The notes: generated from the letters alone by a model not told the origin. DNA of 36,678 nt from an uncultured beta proteobacterium (GCA_903821335.1 CAIJKV010000233.1:1-36678); one strand, 5' to 3'. Positions 1-8,314 are shown, counted from the stretch's first letter. Translations and numbers: made by a program.

Positions 1-862
1 CGGCCCGATGCCCCAGACTCGCGAGCACATCCTGCTGTCGCGTCAGGTTGGCGTGCCTTACATCATCGTCTTCCTGAACAAGGCTGACATGGTTGATGAT
101 GCCGAGCTGCTTGAACTGGTTGAAATGGAAGTGCGCGAGCTTCTTTCCAAGTACGACTTCCCCGGCGACGATACCCCGATCATTACGGGTTCGGCCAAGC
201 TGGCGCTGGAAGGCGACAAGGGCGAGATGGGCGAGATGGCGATCATGCGCCTGGCCGACGCGCTTGACACCTACATTCCCCAGCCAGAGCGTGCCATTGA
301 TGGCGCGTTCCTGATGCCTGTTGAAGATGTGTTCTCGATCTCGGGTCGTGGCACTGTCGTGACGGGTCGTATCGAGCGCGGCATCATCAAGGTCGGCGAA
401 GAGATCGAGATCATCGGCATTCACGACACGGTCAAGACGATTTGCACCGGCGTTGAAATGTTCCGCAAACTGCTTGACCAGGGTATGGCTGGCGACAACG
501 TCGGTATTCTGTTGCGTGGTACCAAGCGTGAGGAAGTCGAGCGCGGCCAGGTTCTGGCCAAGCCCGGTTCAATCAAGCCGCATACAGACTTCTCCGCCGA
601 GGTCTATATTCTGTCGAAAGAAGAGGGTGGCCGTCACACGCCATTTTTCCAGGGCTATCGTCCTCAGTTCTACTTCCGCACGACGGACGTGACTGGCACG
701 ATTGAACTGCCTGCCGACAAGGAAATGGTCTTGCCTGGTGATAACGTTTCTATTCAGGTCAAACTGATTGCTCCGATCGCCATGGAAGAAGGCCTGCGTT
801 TCGCGATTCGCGAAGGCGGTCGTACTGTTGGTGCCGGTGTGGTCGCTAAAATTCTGAAGTAA
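1..862 (+). CDS. tuf: Elongation factor Tu, 3' part (5' end outside window)
   Basis: EF-Tu carries aminoacyl-tRNA to the ribosomal A site as a GTP complex in the cytoplasm. The window enters the gene in the G domain: the visible product starts [12 protein letters not shown] and soon shows the NKAD guanine-specificity motif ([10 protein letters not shown]) and the GSAKLALEG motif. Domains 2 and 3 follow ([13 protein letters not shown], then [20 protein letters not shown]) and it ends normally with GVVAKILK. About 286 residues are present; the family has about 396, so roughly 110 N-terminal residues with the P-loop lie upstream. Its place just before rpsJ is typical for the tuf copy closing the str operon. 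The ATG at position 8 is internal and not a real start. Confidence 0.98.
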   Translation, partial: GPMPQTREHILLSRQVGVPYIIVFLNKADMVDDAELLELVEMEVRELLSKYDFPGDDTPIITGSAKLALEGDKGEMGEMAIMRLADALDTYIPQPERAIDGAFLMPVEDVFSISGRGTVVTGRIERGIIKVGEEIEIIGIHDTVKTICTGVEMFRKLLDQGMAGDNVGILLRGTKREEVERGQVLAKPGSIKPHTDFSAEVYILSKEEGGRHTPFFQGYRPQFYFRTTDVTGTIELPADKEMVLPGDNVSIQVKLIAPIAMEEGLRFAIREGGRTVGAGVVAKILK

Positions 863-873
863 TTTGCCTATTT

Positions 874-912
874 GCTGCGGACATAAAAATCCGCAGCGTT
901 TCGTTCTTTTGG
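874..912 (+). terminator. Hairpin between tuf and rpsJ, weak terminator-like
   Basis: An 8-bp inverted repeat (GCTGCGGA at 874-881, TCCGCAGC at 890-897) with an 8-nt A-rich loop is followed by a T-rich but interrupted run (GTTTCGTTCTTTT). It could partly terminate or stabilise transcripts between the str and S10 parts. The T tract is poor, so strong termination is not expected. rpsJ translation begins 22 bases after the stem. Confidence 0.5.
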
Positions 913-919
913 AATCGTT

Positions 920-1231
920 ATGAAAAATCAAAAAATCCGTATCCGTCTGAAAGCGTTTGACTACAAACTGATTGATCAGTCGGCTGCCGAGATCGTTGAT
1001 ACGGCAAAACGCACTGGTGCAGTCGTGCGTGGCCCGGTTCCGCTGCCCACACGTATTCGTCGCTATGACGTGTTGCGTTCGCCCCACGTCAACAAGACTT
1101 CACGTGACCAGTTTGAGATCCGTACACATCAGCGCCTGATGGACATCGTTGATCCGACCGACAAGACAGTTGATGCGCTGATGCGCCTTGACCTCCCTGC
1201 CGGTGTCGACGTCGAAATCGCACTGCAGTAA
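920..1231 (+). CDS. rpsJ: 30S ribosomal protein S10 (NusE)
   Basis: S10 is part of the 30S head and, as NusE, joins NusB in transcription antitermination. The 103-residue product has the full family length and typical segments: [15 protein letters not shown] near the start, the [22 protein letters not shown] loop region in the middle and [21 protein letters not shown] at the end. The start is the ATG at 920, with a short GGAA Shine-Dalgarno five bases upstream. It lies 57 bases after tuf. A 260-base gap with its own promoter separates it from rplC, so it may be transcribed mainly with tuf. Confidence 0.98.
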   Translation: MKNQKIRIRLKAFDYKLIDQSAAEIVDTAKRTGAVVRGPVPLPTRIRRYDVLRSPHVNKTSRDQFEIRTHQRLMDIVDPTDKTVDALMRLDLPAGVDVEIALQ

Positions 1232-1235
1232 TTTA

Positions 1236-1259
1236 TACCGGGGGGAAACCACCGGTATT
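1236..1259 (+). terminator. Hairpin just after rpsJ
   Basis: The segment from 1236 reads ATACCGG, a G-rich/A loop region, then CCGGTAT, a 7-bp perfect inverted repeat starting a few bases after the rpsJ stop. No T tract follows (TTCGTAGGG), so it is more likely an mRNA 3'-end stabilising stem or a Rho-linked end than an intrinsic terminator. Confidence 0.35.
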
Positions 1260-1314
1260 TCGTAGGGTGCTTGCACAGGCCCTTCGGATTGTTAGCCTTT
1301 CAACGTGCATGTAT

Positions 1315-1344
1315 TTGTCAGGCGACACAAAACAATGTTATGAT
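1315..1344 (+). promoter_or_regulatory. Candidate sigma70 promoter for rplC and the S10 operon
   Basis: TTGTCA at 1315-1320 and TATGAT at 1339-1344 are separated by 18 bases, a good match to the -35 and -10 consensus (five of six bases at each). Transcription would start near 1351 and give a leader of about 140 nt before rplC. The promoter sits in the unusually long rpsJ-rplC gap. This is a reading of the sequence only; no start site is known to me. Confidence 0.6.
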
Positions 1345-1350
1345 GCAAGA

Positions 1351-1491
1351 CTTGCCATTTTTGGCAGGATAAATGGGTCGCCGGTTCACCCCGTCAAGAC
1401 CCAGTGCAGTACATGAGCGCCCGAGATATTCGGGTTTTATCAGCCCCGACCAATCGCAGTCGGGAATCGGGTTTTTACCCCGGAGAAAACG
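1351..1491 (+). promoter_or_regulatory. Structured leader of the rplC operon (candidate autoregulatory or attenuator RNA)
   Basis: Downstream of the candidate promoter are several inverted repeats: TGCCA/TGGCA (1353-1366), GGGTC/GACCC (1375-1402), CCCGA/TCGGG (1420-1434, followed by TTTT), CCCGAC/GTCGGG (1445-1464) and CGGG/CCCG around a T run (1468-1482). Two copies of CCCGA and three of TCGGG (1430-1434, 1460-1464, 1467-1471) can pair in mutually exclusive ways, and two TCGGG copies are followed by T runs. In E. coli the S10 operon leader is controlled by L4; here the L4 gene is the second gene downstream. A comparable control is inferred, not shown. The Shine-Dalgarno GGAG (1482-1485) lies at the end of the last stem. 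Confidence 0.5.
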
Positions 1492-2181
1492 ATGTCAAAA
1501 TCGACACCTACGCCTGCCGCGCACCGGCTTGGGCTGGTGGGCCGCAAAGTCGGCATGACTCGCATATTTACGGAAGATGGCGAATCCATCCCCGTGACCG
1601 TGCTGGACGTGTCGAACAATCGGGTCACCCAGGTAAAGTCGCTTGAGTCTGACGGCTATGCCGCCATTCAGGTTGCTTACGGCACCCGCCGCGCCTCGCG
1701 CGTGGCCAAGCCGCAAACCGGTCATTACGCCAAAGCTGGCGTCGAAGCCGGTAGTATTCTTAAAGAATTCCGCCTTGATCCTGCTGTAGCAGCCGAATTC
1801 ACGCCAGGTAGCGTGGTCGCTGTTGAAGCCGTGTTCGAAGCCGGCCAGCAAGTTGACGTAACCGGTACCACTATTGGTAAAGGTTTCGCCGGCACAATCA
1901 AGCGTCACCACTTCAAATCACAGCGCGCTTCGCACGGTAACAGCCGTTCGCACCGCGTTCCTGGTTCGATTGGTCAGGCACAAGATCCTGGTCGTATTTT
2001 CCCCGGTAAGCGCATGTCTGGTCACCTTGGTGATGACACGCGCACCGTACAAAACCTCGACGTCGTCCGCGTTGACGCCGAACGTGGTCTGCTACTGGTC
2101 AAGGGCGCTGTCCCTGGGTACCCTGGTGCAGACATCGTCGTGCGCCCGGCCGTCAAGGCCCCCCCGAAGAAAGGAGCCTAA
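1492..2181 (+). CDS. rplC: 50S ribosomal protein L3
   Basis: L3 is an early-assembly 50S protein whose extended loop reaches the peptidyl transferase centre. The 229-residue product has the typical [17 protein letters not shown] start, preceded by a short extra N-terminus ([12 protein letters not shown]) that I associate with Bordetella and relatives. The loop segment [20 protein letters not shown] contains the glutamine that the methylase PrmB modifies in E. coli L3. The start is the ATG at 1492, with GGAG six bases upstream. It is the first gene after the structured leader and is followed three bases later by rplD. Confidence 0.98.
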   Translation: MSKSTPTPAAHRLGLVGRKVGMTRIFTEDGESIPVTVLDVSNNRVTQVKSLESDGYAAIQVAYGTRRASRVAKPQTGHYAKAGVEAGSILKEFRLDPAVAAEFTPGSVVAVEAVFEAGQQVDVTGTTIGKGFAGTIKRHHFKSQRASHGNSRSHRVPGSIGQAQDPGRIFPGKRMSGHLGDDTRTVQNLDVVRVDAERGLLLVKGAVPGYPGADIVVRPAVKAPPKKGA

Positions 2182-2184
2182 TCC

Positions 2185-2808
2185 ATGGATATCAAGCTCC
2201 TCAATGACCAGGGTCAGTCCACAGCATCTTTTGCTGCGCCTGATACCGTGTTCGGTCGTGACTTCAACGAAGCGCTTGTGCACCAGATCGTCGTGGCCTT
2301 TCAGGCTAACGCACGTTCGGGTAACCGCGCACAGAAAGATCGTGCAGAAGTTCATCACTCGACCAAAAAACCATTCCGTCAGAAAGGTACGGGCCGCGCT
2401 CGTGCTGGTATGACTTCCTCGCCCCTGTGGCGTGGGGGTGGTAAGATTTTCCCGAATTCGCCTGAAGAAAACTTCAGCCAAAAGGTCAACAAGAAAATGT
2501 TTCGTGCGGGTATCCGTTCGATCCTTTCCCAGTTGGCTCGCGAAGACCGCATCGCCGTGGTCGACTCGTTCACACTCGACTCTCCCAAGACCAAGCTCGC
2601 AGCTGACAAGCTCAAGAGCATGGGCATTGAAGAGTCTGTGCTGATCATCACCGATTCCATTGACGAGAATGTCTATCTCGCCACACGCAACCTGCGTAAC
2701 GTTGCTGTGGTCGAACCGCGCTTCGCCGATCCGTTGTCGTTGATCCACTACAAAAAAGTGCTGATCACCAAGCCGGCCATCGCTCAACTCGAGGAGATGC
2801 TGGGATGA
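2185..2808 (+). CDS. rplD: 50S ribosomal protein L4
   Basis: L4 binds 23S rRNA; its extended loop lines the exit tunnel. In E. coli it also represses its own operon at the S10 leader. The 207-residue product carries the basic loop with [14 protein letters not shown] and [14 protein letters not shown] (residues about 60-90) and the C-terminal globular part ([16 protein letters not shown]). A GGAG site in the end of rplC precedes the ATG. The stop overlaps the rplW start (ATGA), indicating translational coupling. It is the natural candidate regulator of the rplC leader. Confidence 0.98.
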   Translation: MDIKLLNDQGQSTASFAAPDTVFGRDFNEALVHQIVVAFQANARSGNRAQKDRAEVHHSTKKPFRQKGTGRARAGMTSSPLWRGGGKIFPNSPEENFSQKVNKKMFRAGIRSILSQLAREDRIAVVDSFTLDSPKTKLAADKLKSMGIEESVLIITDSIDENVYLATRNLRNVAVVEPRFADPLSLIHYKKVLITKPAIAQLEEMLG

Positions 2809-3101
2809 ACAACGACCGTTTGATGCAAATCATTCTGGCTCCGATCGTGACCGAAAAGGCCACGTTTGTTGCAGAAAAGAACTCTCAGGTCGCTTTCCGT
2901 GTCATTGCGGATGCAACCAAGCCTGAAATCAAGGCCGCCGTTGAACTGCTTTTTAAAGTTGATGTTGTCGCCGTTCAGGTGCTCAACCGCAAGGGCAAGG
3001 TCAAGCGTTTTGGTCGTTTCGTAGGACGTCGCCGTAATGAGCGCAAAGCCTACGTTTCGCTCAAAGACGGCCAGGAAATCAACCTCGCGGAGGTGAACTA
3101 A
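2805..3101 (+). CDS. rplW: 50S ribosomal protein L23
   Basis: L23 sits at the tunnel exit and is the docking site for trigger factor and SRP. The 98-residue product shows the family pattern: [11 protein letters not shown] near the N-terminus, [20 protein letters not shown] in the middle and [19 protein letters not shown] at the end. It overlaps rplD by four bases and abuts rplB with no spacer; an in-gene GGAGG supplies the ribosome site for rplB. Confidence 0.98.
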   Translation: MNNDRLMQIILAPIVTEKATFVAEKNSQVAFRVIADATKPEIKAAVELLFKVDVVAVQVLNRKGKVKRFGRFVGRRRNERKAYVSLKDGQEINLAEVN

Positions 3102-3929
3102 ATGGCTCTCTTAAAAGTTAAGCCAACTTCGCCCGGTCGCCGTGGCATGCTCAAGGTTGTTACACCGAACCTGCATAAAGGCGAACCTTTTGCAGCTCTG
3201 CTCGAAAAGCAAATACGTGGTTCTGGCCGTAATAACAACGGTCACATCACGATTCGGCATCGTGGCGGTGGACATAAGCAGCACTACCGCCTGGTGGACT
3301 TCCGTCGCAACAAGGACGGAATACCTGCTAAGGTTGAGCGTCTTGAATATGACCCGAACCGTACTGCACACATTGCGTTGCTATGTTACGCAGACGGCGA
3401 GCGTCGTTACATTATTGCCCCTCGTGGACTGGAAGTGGGTTCAACACTGTTGTCGGGCGTAGAAGCCCCCATCCGTGCTGGCAATACACTGCCCATTCGT
3501 AATATCCCGGTGGGTACGACCATACACTGCATCGAAATGCTTCCTGGCAAAGGCGCACAGATGGCGCGCTCAGCCGGTGCATCGGCTGTCTTGCTGGCAC
3601 GTGAAGGCACCTACGCCCAGGTTCGCCTGCGCTCCGGTGAGGTTCGTCGTGTGCACATCGAGTGCCGTGCAACGATCGGTGAAGTCGGCAACGACGAGCA
3701 CAGCCTGCGCCAAATCGGCAAAGCCGGTGCGATGCGTTGGCGCGGTATTCGTCCTACGGTGCGTGGTGTAGCCATGAACCCGGTCGATCACCCACATGGT
3801 GGTGGTGAAGGTCGTACCGGCGAGGGTGGCGAACCTGTCAGCCCATGGGGTACCCCGGCTAAGGGTTACAAGACCCGTAGCAACAAGCGGACGAACAATA
3901 TGATCGTCCAGCGCCGCAAGCGTAAATAA
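3102..3929 (+). CDS. rplB: 50S ribosomal protein L2
   Basis: L2 is one of the most conserved 50S proteins and is needed for subunit joining and peptidyl transfer. The 275-residue product has the RNA-binding domain ([20 protein letters not shown], about 42-61) and the C-terminal [13 protein letters not shown] motif (about 226-238), where H230 corresponds to the functionally important E. coli H229. It ends with the usual basic tail ([14 protein letters not shown]). The ATG follows the rplW stop directly; the Shine-Dalgarno GGAGG lies inside rplW. Confidence 0.99.
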   Translation: MALLKVKPTSPGRRGMLKVVTPNLHKGEPFAALLEKQIRGSGRNNNGHITIRHRGGGHKQHYRLVDFRRNKDGIPAKVERLEYDPNRTAHIALLCYADGERRYIIAPRGLEVGSTLLSGVEAPIRAGNTLPIRNIPVGTTIHCIEMLPGKGAQMARSAGASAVLLAREGTYAQVRLRSGEVRRVHIECRATIGEVGNDEHSLRQIGKAGAMRWRGIRPTVRGVAMNPVDHPHGGGEGRTGEGGEPVSPWGTPAKGYKTRSNKRTNNMIVQRRKRK

Positions 3930-3940
3930 AAGGGCGAATC

Positions 3941-4216
3941 ATGTCACGTTCAGTCAAGAAAGGCCCATTCGTCGACGCACACCTGATCAAAAAGGTCGAG
4001 GTTGCTGTCGCAGAAAAGGGCAAAAAGCCGATCAAGACCTGGTCGCGTCGTTCCACGATCCTTCCCGAATTTATCGGGTTGACGATTGCTGTGCACAACG
4101 GCCGTCAACACGTTCCCGTTTATATAAACGAGAACATGGTCGGACACAAACTCGGCGAGTTTGCACTGACCCGTACGTTCAAGGGTCATGCCGCCGACAA
4201 AAAGGCGAAGAGGTAA
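3941..4216 (+). CDS. rpsS: 30S ribosomal protein S19
   Basis: S19 is in the 30S head next to S13 and contacts A-site tRNA through its tail. The 91-residue product has full length and the hallmark stretches [37 protein letters not shown] and [15 protein letters not shown]. It lies 11 bases after rplB and three bases before rplV, in the canonical order rplB-rpsS-rplV-rpsC. Confidence 0.98.
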   Translation: MSRSVKKGPFVDAHLIKKVEVAVAEKGKKPIKTWSRRSTILPEFIGLTIAVHNGRQHVPVYINENMVGHKLGEFALTRTFKGHAADKKAKR

Positions 4217-4219
4217 GAA

Positions 4220-4549
4220 ATGGAAACCACAGCCATTATCCGTGGGGTGCATATTTCTGCGCAAAAAACACGACTCGTCGCGGATCTTATTCGCGGCAAG
4301 TCGGTTGCTCAGGCATTGAACATCCTCACCTTCACCAATAAGAAGGCCGCCGGCATTCTCAAGAAAGCCGTTGAATCGGCAATCGCGAATGCTGAACATA
4401 ACGACGGCGCCGATATCGACGAGCTCAAAGTCACCACGATTTATGTGGATAAGGCAGAGTCGATGAAGCGTTTCTCCGCACGGGCCAAAGGCCGCGGCAA
4501 CCAGATCGAAAAGCAGACCTGCCACATTACTGTGAAGGTCGGAGCCTAA
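4220..4549 (+). CDS. rplV: 50S ribosomal protein L22
   Basis: L22 spans the 50S subunit and forms, with L4, the narrow part of the exit tunnel where macrolide resistance changes can arise. The 109-residue product shows [20 protein letters not shown] (7-26) and the tunnel hairpin region ending [20 protein letters not shown]. The length is normal and the spacing to neighbours is short (3 and 9 bases), consistent with one operon. Confidence 0.98.
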   Translation: METTAIIRGVHISAQKTRLVADLIRGKSVAQALNILTFTNKKAAGILKKAVESAIANAEHNDGADIDELKVTTIYVDKAESMKRFSARAKGRGNQIEKQTCHITVKVGA

Positions 4550-4558
4550 GGAGTCACG

Positions 4559-5353
4559 ATGGGTCAGAAAATTCACCCGATTGGGTTCCGTCTCGCGGTA
4601 ACGCGTAACTGGGGCTCAAAGTGGTACGCAGACGACAAGGACTTCGCGGGCATGCTTGCCTCGGATATCCGTGTGCGTGAGTACCTCAAGAAGAAGCTCA
4701 AGAGCGCCTCCGTTGGTCGCGTTGTCATCGAGCGTCCTGCCAAGAATGCACGTATCACTGTCTACTCGGCACGTCCGGGCGTAGTGATCGGCAAGCGTGG
4801 CGAAGACATCGAAGGCCTCAAGTCAGATTTGCAGCGTTTGATGGGCGTGCCAGTTCACGTCAACATCGAAGAAATTCGCAAACCTGAGACCGATGCTCAA
4901 CTGATTGCAGATTCGATCTCGCAGCAGCTCGAAAAGCGGATCATGTTCCGCCGCGCCATGAAGCGTGCCATGCAAAACGCCATGCGTATGGGTGCCCAGG
5001 GCATCAAGATCATGAGCGCTGGCCGCCTGAATGGTATTGAGATTGCTCGTACGGAATGGTATCGCGAAGGTCGCGTGCCACTTCATACGCTGCGTGCCAA
5101 TATTGATTACGGCACCTCTGAAGCCCACACGACTTATGGCGTGATTGGCATCAAGGTTTGGGTCTACAAGGGTGACATGCTTCCCAACGGTGAAATGCCT
5201 GTTGAGACTGCTGCCCCCCGCGAAGAAGAACGCCGTCCGCGTCGTGCTCCACGTGGTGACAAGCCTGAAGGTGCGCGTACTGCCCGTCCAGCAGGACGTG
5301 GTCGTGCGCCCCGCAAGGCCGATGCTGCCGCCCCGGCGCCTGAAGGAGAATAA
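4559..5353 (+). CDS. rpsC: 30S ribosomal protein S3
   Basis: S3 is at the mRNA entry channel and takes part in helicase activity on mRNA. The 264-residue product starts [20 protein letters not shown]. It has a KH domain with the GKRG loop at 78-81 and a C-terminal domain containing [13 protein letters not shown]. After about residue 215 comes a roughly 45-residue tail rich in Arg, Pro, Ala and Glu ([20 protein letters not shown] and more) that E. coli S3 lacks; such tails are known from beta-proteobacteria. The tail is low-complexity and probably disordered. Confidence 0.98.
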   Translation: MGQKIHPIGFRLAVTRNWGSKWYADDKDFAGMLASDIRVREYLKKKLKSASVGRVVIERPAKNARITVYSARPGVVIGKRGEDIEGLKSDLQRLMGVPVHVNIEEIRKPETDAQLIADSISQQLEKRIMFRRAMKRAMQNAMRMGAQGIKIMSAGRLNGIEIARTEWYREGRVPLHTLRANIDYGTSEAHTTYGVIGIKVWVYKGDMLPNGEMPVETAAPREEERRPRRAPRGDKPEGARTARPAGRGRAPRKADAAAPAPEGE

Positions 5354-5355
5354 GC

Positions 5356-5772
5356 ATGCTGCAACCAGCACGCAGGAAATACCGTAAAGAGCAGAAAGGC
5401 CGCAATACCGGCCTGGCTACGGTCGGTGCACAAGTTTCGTTTGGTGAGTTTGGTCTTAAGGCAACCGGCCGCGGTCGCCTGACAGCTCGCCAAATCGAAT
5501 CTGCCCGTCGTGCTATCAACCGTCACATTAAGCGTGGCGGTCGTATCTGGATCCGTATCTTCCCCGACAAGCCGATTTCACAGAAGCCGGCCGAAGTGCG
5601 GATGGGTAATGGTAAAGGTAACCCAGAGTACTGGGTTGCTGAAATTCAGCCCGGCAAAGTGCTGTACGAGATGGAAGGTGTGAGCGAAGAGATTGCACGT
5701 GAGGCGTTCCGCCTTGCTGCAGCCAAGCTGCCGATTTCCACCACGTTCGTTGCGCGTCGCATCGGTGCTTAA
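5356..5772 (+). CDS. rplP: 50S ribosomal protein L16
   Basis: L16 helps form the A-site tRNA binding region of the 50S subunit. The 138-residue product has the typical [16 protein letters not shown] start, [20 protein letters not shown], and [21 protein letters not shown]82 in this last motif corresponds to the arginine hydroxylated by YcfD (RoxA) in E. coli. It follows rpsC after two bases (TAAGCATG) and precedes rpmC by nine. Confidence 0.98.
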   Translation: MLQPARRKYRKEQKGRNTGLATVGAQVSFGEFGLKATGRGRLTARQIESARRAINRHIKRGGRIWIRIFPDKPISQKPAEVRMGNGKGNPEYWVAEIQPGKVLYEMEGVSEEIAREAFRLAAAKLPISTTFVARRIGA

Positions 5773-5781
5773 GGAATCGAC

Positions 5782-5973
5782 ATGAAAGCAAGCGAACTTC
5801 GCACGAAAAACGCCACTGAGCTCGGGACAGAGCTCGAAAGCCTGCTGAAGGCCCAGTTTGGACTGCGTATGCAGCGGGCTACTCAGCAGCTCACCAACCA
5901 CAGCCAGATTCGTAAGGTTCGTCGCGACATCGCGCGTGTCCGTACGCTCTTGACTGAGAAGGCGGGAAACTGA
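5782..5973 (+). CDS. rpmC: 50S ribosomal protein L29
   Basis: L29 is a small helical hairpin protein near the tunnel exit, beside L23. The 63-residue product starts [20 protein letters not shown] and has the [20 protein letters not shown] motif, then [14 protein letters not shown]. Length and motif order match the family. The stop is followed by one base and then the rpsQ start. Confidence 0.97.
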   Translation: MKASELRTKNATELGTELESLLKAQFGLRMQRATQQLTNHSQIRKVRRDIARVRTLLTEKAGN

Positions 5974-5974
5974 T

Positions 5975-6283
5975 ATGACCCAAGAAGCTCAAGTAATGAC
6001 TCCTACCCCGACCGCTCCTACTGCCAAGCCTAAGCGCAAGCGTACGCTGGTTGGTAAGGTCGTCAGCAACAAGATGGACAAAACCATTGTTGTGCTGGTT
6101 GAACGTCGCGTCAAGCACCCTGTGGTTGGCAAGATCATCATGCGCTCTGCCAAGTACAAAGCACATGACGAAACCAATCAGTACAACGAGGGCGATACCG
6201 TTGAAATTGCTGAAGGCCGTCCGATTTCGCGTTCCAAGTCCTGGACCGCAACTCGATTGGTCGAAGCTGCTCGCGTGATCTGA
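5975..6283 (+). CDS. rpsQ: 30S ribosomal protein S17
   Basis: S17 is a primary 16S rRNA-binding OB-fold protein. The core begins at [20 protein letters not shown] and contains [20 protein letters not shown] and the [18 protein letters not shown] motif. The product has 102 residues against about 84 in E. coli; the extra is a Thr/Pro/Ala-rich N-terminus. The ATG at 5975 is chosen because it follows rpmC by one base; an alternative ATG at 5996 would remove seven residues. It is the last gene before a strong terminator, so the S10 operon ends here. Confidence 0.97.
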   Translation: MTQEAQVMTPTPTAPTAKPKRKRTLVGKVVSNKMDKTIVVLVERRVKHPVVGKIIMRSAKYKAHDETNQYNEGDTVEIAEGRPISRSKSWTATRLVEAARVI

Positions 6284-6334
6284 TCATTCGCTAGTAGAAG
6301 TGCTCGGTGCGGACTGATGTCGGTGTCGGGAACT

Positions 6335-6370
6335 AAAAAAAACGCGACGATATTTTCGTCGCGTTTTTTT
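6335..6370. terminator. Bidirectional intrinsic terminator closing the S10 operon
   Basis: Eight A residues, an 8-bp perfect stem (CGCGACGA at 6343-6350, TCGTCGCG at 6356-6363) with loop TATTT, then seven T residues. The A and T runs make it work in both directions: for rpsQ on + and for the aldehyde dehydrogenase gene ending at 6440 on minus. Confidence 0.92.
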
Positions 6371-6439
6371 ATGGCTGAAATGTTGAGCGCGCCGCGAGCC
6401 AGGGAAAAATCCTGGCTTCGACAGCGCGATGAACCAGGC

Positions 6440-7867
6440 TCAGATGTGCGTAACAAACTTGGTGACAAGATAACCGTCAAAGGTTTCTGCGCCACCCTCG
6501 CTACCAATGCCGCTATCCTTGATGCCGCCAAAGGGCGTCTCGGGCAGCGCACTTCCAAAGTGATTGATGTTCACCATCCCTGCTTCCAGCCCATTGGACA
6601 CTTTGGTTGCTGTTTGCAGTGAGTTGGTAAATACGTAGGAAGACAAGCCAAACGGCAAACTATTGGCGCGGCGTAGCACTTCATCAATATCGTCAAAAGG
6701 AACGACTGGGGCAATCGGGCCAAAAGGCTCTTCGCACATCAGCATCGCGTCGTCTTTCAGACCAGTGATGACGGTTGGGGGAAAGAAAAAGCCCTTGCCT
6801 TCTATCGGATCTCCGCCCATGACAACGGTAGCGCCGCGTTGACGCGCATCTTCGACAAAACGGCTGATTGCCGGTACACGGCGGGCATGCGCCAACGGAC
6901 CCATTTCAACACCCTCGTCCAGGCCATTGCCTACCTTGATGTTCTTGAGTACATCGATGAACTTGGCCAGGAACTTGTCGTAGGCTTTCTTTTGAACATA
7001 GAAGCGGGTAGGAGAGACACAAACTTGCCCCGCGTTACGGATTTTGAACTTTGCCAGCATCGTCGCTGCGCGCTCAACATCAGCGTCATCAAAGACCAGC
7101 ACAGGTGAATGACCACCAAGCTCCATGGTGACGCGCTTCATATGCGCGCCCGCCAATGCAGCAAGTTGCTTACCGACAGGAACTGAACCGGTGAATGAAA
7201 CTTTGCGGGAAATGGGTGAGCGAATCAGGTAGTCGGAAACCTTTGCGGGTTCACCCCAGACGATGTTCAGTACGCCAGGAGGCAGTCCGGCATCATGGAA
7301 CATCTGTGCAATTGCCATGACTGCGCTCGGTGAGTCTTCAGGACCTTTAAGCACAATCGTGCAGCCCGCACCGATCGCAGCACAAATTTTCCGAATGGCC
7401 TGGTTATATGGAAAGTTCCAGGGCGTAAAAGCCACACATACGCCTATCGGCTCTCTCAGTACAAATTGCCGCACATCAGGTGACCGGGGAAGAATCACGC
7501 GCCCATAAATGCGACGGCACTCTTCAGCGTGCCAGTCACAGTGGTCAGAACAGCTGATGAGTTCACCAAGTGCCTCAGCCAGCGGTTTGCCCTGATCCTG
7601 CGTCATGTTGCGAGCAATTTCCTGAGCGCGGTCACGGGTCAGTTGACCAACTTTTCGCAAAATTGCGGAACGATCCATGGGAGATGATTTCTTCCAGGAC
7701 GTAAAGGCGGTCTGTGCAGACTGCAGTGCCATCTCCAGGTCAGCTTCGGTGGCGTGGGGCAGGTGCCCAAGCACTTCCAGAGTGGCGGGATTGATGACTT
7801 CTTCAGACTTGCGACCTTCACCGCTAAGAAACTGACCATTTATATACAGAGATAGCTTTTGGTACAT
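6440..7867 (-). CDS. NAD(P)-dependent aldehyde dehydrogenase, succinate-semialdehyde type
   Basis: The enzyme would oxidise an aldehyde to its acid in the cytoplasm. The 475-residue product has every catalytic feature of the aldehyde dehydrogenase superfamily: TPWNFPYN with the oxyanion Asn (N151), the coenzyme-binding Lys (K174 in VLKGPEDSP), the FTGSVPVG glycine motif, the general base Glu (E249 in MELGGHSP), the nucleophile Cys (C283 in NAGQVCVSP), and [11 protein letters not shown] near the C-terminus. Overall it looks most like the GabD/semialdehyde dehydrogenase branch, but the substrate cannot be settled. The ATG at 7867 ([14 protein letters not shown]) fits family starts better than a TTG 21 bases upstream. 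It lies alone and opposite in the S10-spc junction, so the neighbours give no metabolic clue. Confidence 0.93.
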   Translation of the reverse strand: MYQKLSLYINGQFLSGEGRKSEEVINPATLEVLGHLPHATEADLEMALQSAQTAFTSWKKSSPMDRSAILRKVGQLTRDRAQEIARNMTQDQGKPLAEALGELISCSDHCDWHAEECRRIYGRVILPRSPDVRQFVLREPIGVCVAFTPWNFPYNQAIRKICAAIGAGCTIVLKGPEDSPSAVMAIAQMFHDAGLPPGVLNIVWGEPAKVSDYLIRSPISRKVSFTGSVPVGKQLAALAGAHMKRVTMELGGHSPVLVFDDADVERAATMLAKFKIRNAGQVCVSPTRFYVQKKAYDKFLAKFIDVLKNIKVGNGLDEGVEMGPLAHARRVPAISRFVEDARQRGATVVMGGDPIEGKGFFFPPTVITGLKDDAMLMCEEPFGPIAPVVPFDDIDEVLRRANSLPFGLSSYVFTNSLQTATKVSNGLEAGMVNINHFGSALPETPFGGIKDSGIGSEGGAETFDGYLVTKFVTHI

Positions 7868-7963
7868 GAGGGTTCCAATACAAGACAAGGCCGGGTGGCC
7901 GCTGGATCAAACAGCAAAACAACAATCTGAATAGTCGTCTAATATGACACAAGTCAGAACCGC

Positions 7964-7992
7964 TTGCACAAAAAAAATATGTGGTATATACT
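7964..7992 (+). promoter_or_regulatory. Candidate promoter for the spc operon (rplN onward)
   Basis: TTGCAC at 7964-7969 and TATACT at 7987-7992 are 17 bases apart. The -10 matches five of six consensus bases; the -35 keeps only the TTG. An A/T-rich spacer adds support. A promoter is required somewhere here because the terminator at 6335-6370 cuts the spc genes off from the S10 promoter. Transcription from here would give a leader of about 315 nt. Confidence 0.45.
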
Positions 7993-7996
7993 GCAT
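7979..7996. promoter_or_regulatory. Dyad around GTATATAC, possible operator
   Basis: ATG-TG-GTATATAC-TG-CAT is symmetric at 14 of 18 bases, with a perfect 8-bp core. It overlaps the -10 element of the candidate spc promoter and lies about 110 bases upstream of the divergent dehydrogenase start. GT-N-AC cores of this kind are seen in operators of the GntR (FadR) family. No regulator is identified, so this is only a candidate. Confidence 0.3.
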
Positions 7997-8050
7997 GACT
8001 GTCCTCAAATCGGACTGCAAATTAAGCGGCAATACAAAAAAGCACGACAA

Positions 8051-8074
8051 GCACCACCGCAAGCACCACCGCAA
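8051..8074 (+). repeat. 12-bp tandem repeat, two copies
   Basis: GCACCACCGCAA occurs twice head to tail (8051-8062, 8063-8074). A degenerate partial copy precedes it (GCACGACAA, 8042-8050). The pair is bracketed by two copies of AAGCGGCAATA (8024-8034 and 8073-8083). The array lies in the leader region of rplN; its role is unknown. Confidence 0.8.
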
Positions 8075-8196
8075 GCGGCAATAAACAGCAAATGTAATGC
8101 CAAAACGCTCGAAATGCAGAATCAATCAGGCAGTAAAAGTTAGTACAAAAGTACAGTAAGAACAATGCAGTAAGAAAAATTAGCAGATTTCAACCC

Positions 8197-8216
8197 AGGG
8201 TGCCTGGTGGCACCTT
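8197..8216 (+). other. Hairpin in the rplN leader
   Basis: GGTGCC (8199-8204) and GGCACC (8209-8214) with the loop TGGT form a 6-bp perfect stem that a G-T pair and an A-T pair can extend. No T tract follows, so it is not a terminator. In mRNA it would lie about 100 bases upstream of the rplN start and could be part of a regulatory leader. Confidence 0.45.
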
Positions 8217-8314
8217 ACGGGACCAAAACTGACTGATTTGTCTGAATGCCCGGCGCCGCAAATTCGGTGTTTAAGCACGAAAGATCAATCGGTTAAGTTG
8301 GAACAGGAAAAATC

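Larger units (their letters stand above)
7868..8314. other. Non-coding junction between the aldehyde dehydrogenase gene and rplN
   Basis: This 447-base stretch has no convincing gene and is more AT-rich than its surroundings. It separates divergent genes, so it must hold a promoter for the dehydrogenase gene (minus) and one for the spc operon (+). Visible in it are a TTGCAC-17-TATACT promoter candidate, an overlapping GTATATAC dyad, a 12-bp tandem repeat flanked by copies of AAGCGGCAATA, two copies of CAGTAAGAA (8154-8162 and 8168-8176), and a 6-bp hairpin at 8199-8214. The individual elements are listed separately. Confidence 0.7.

Noticed and set aside
8051-8074. Possible CRISPR or iteron array.
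   Set aside because: Only two 12-bp units without spacers, no cas or replication genes nearby.
8129-8139. GGCAGTAAAAG occurs here and again in the tandem repeat near 31384.
   Set aside because: An 11-base match between two places in 36 kb is expected by chance; no longer similarity surrounds it.
6284-8314. A transposon or insertion sequence as the cause of the S10-spc split.
   Set aside because: No transposase, terminal inverted repeats or target duplication could be found around the dehydrogenase gene.
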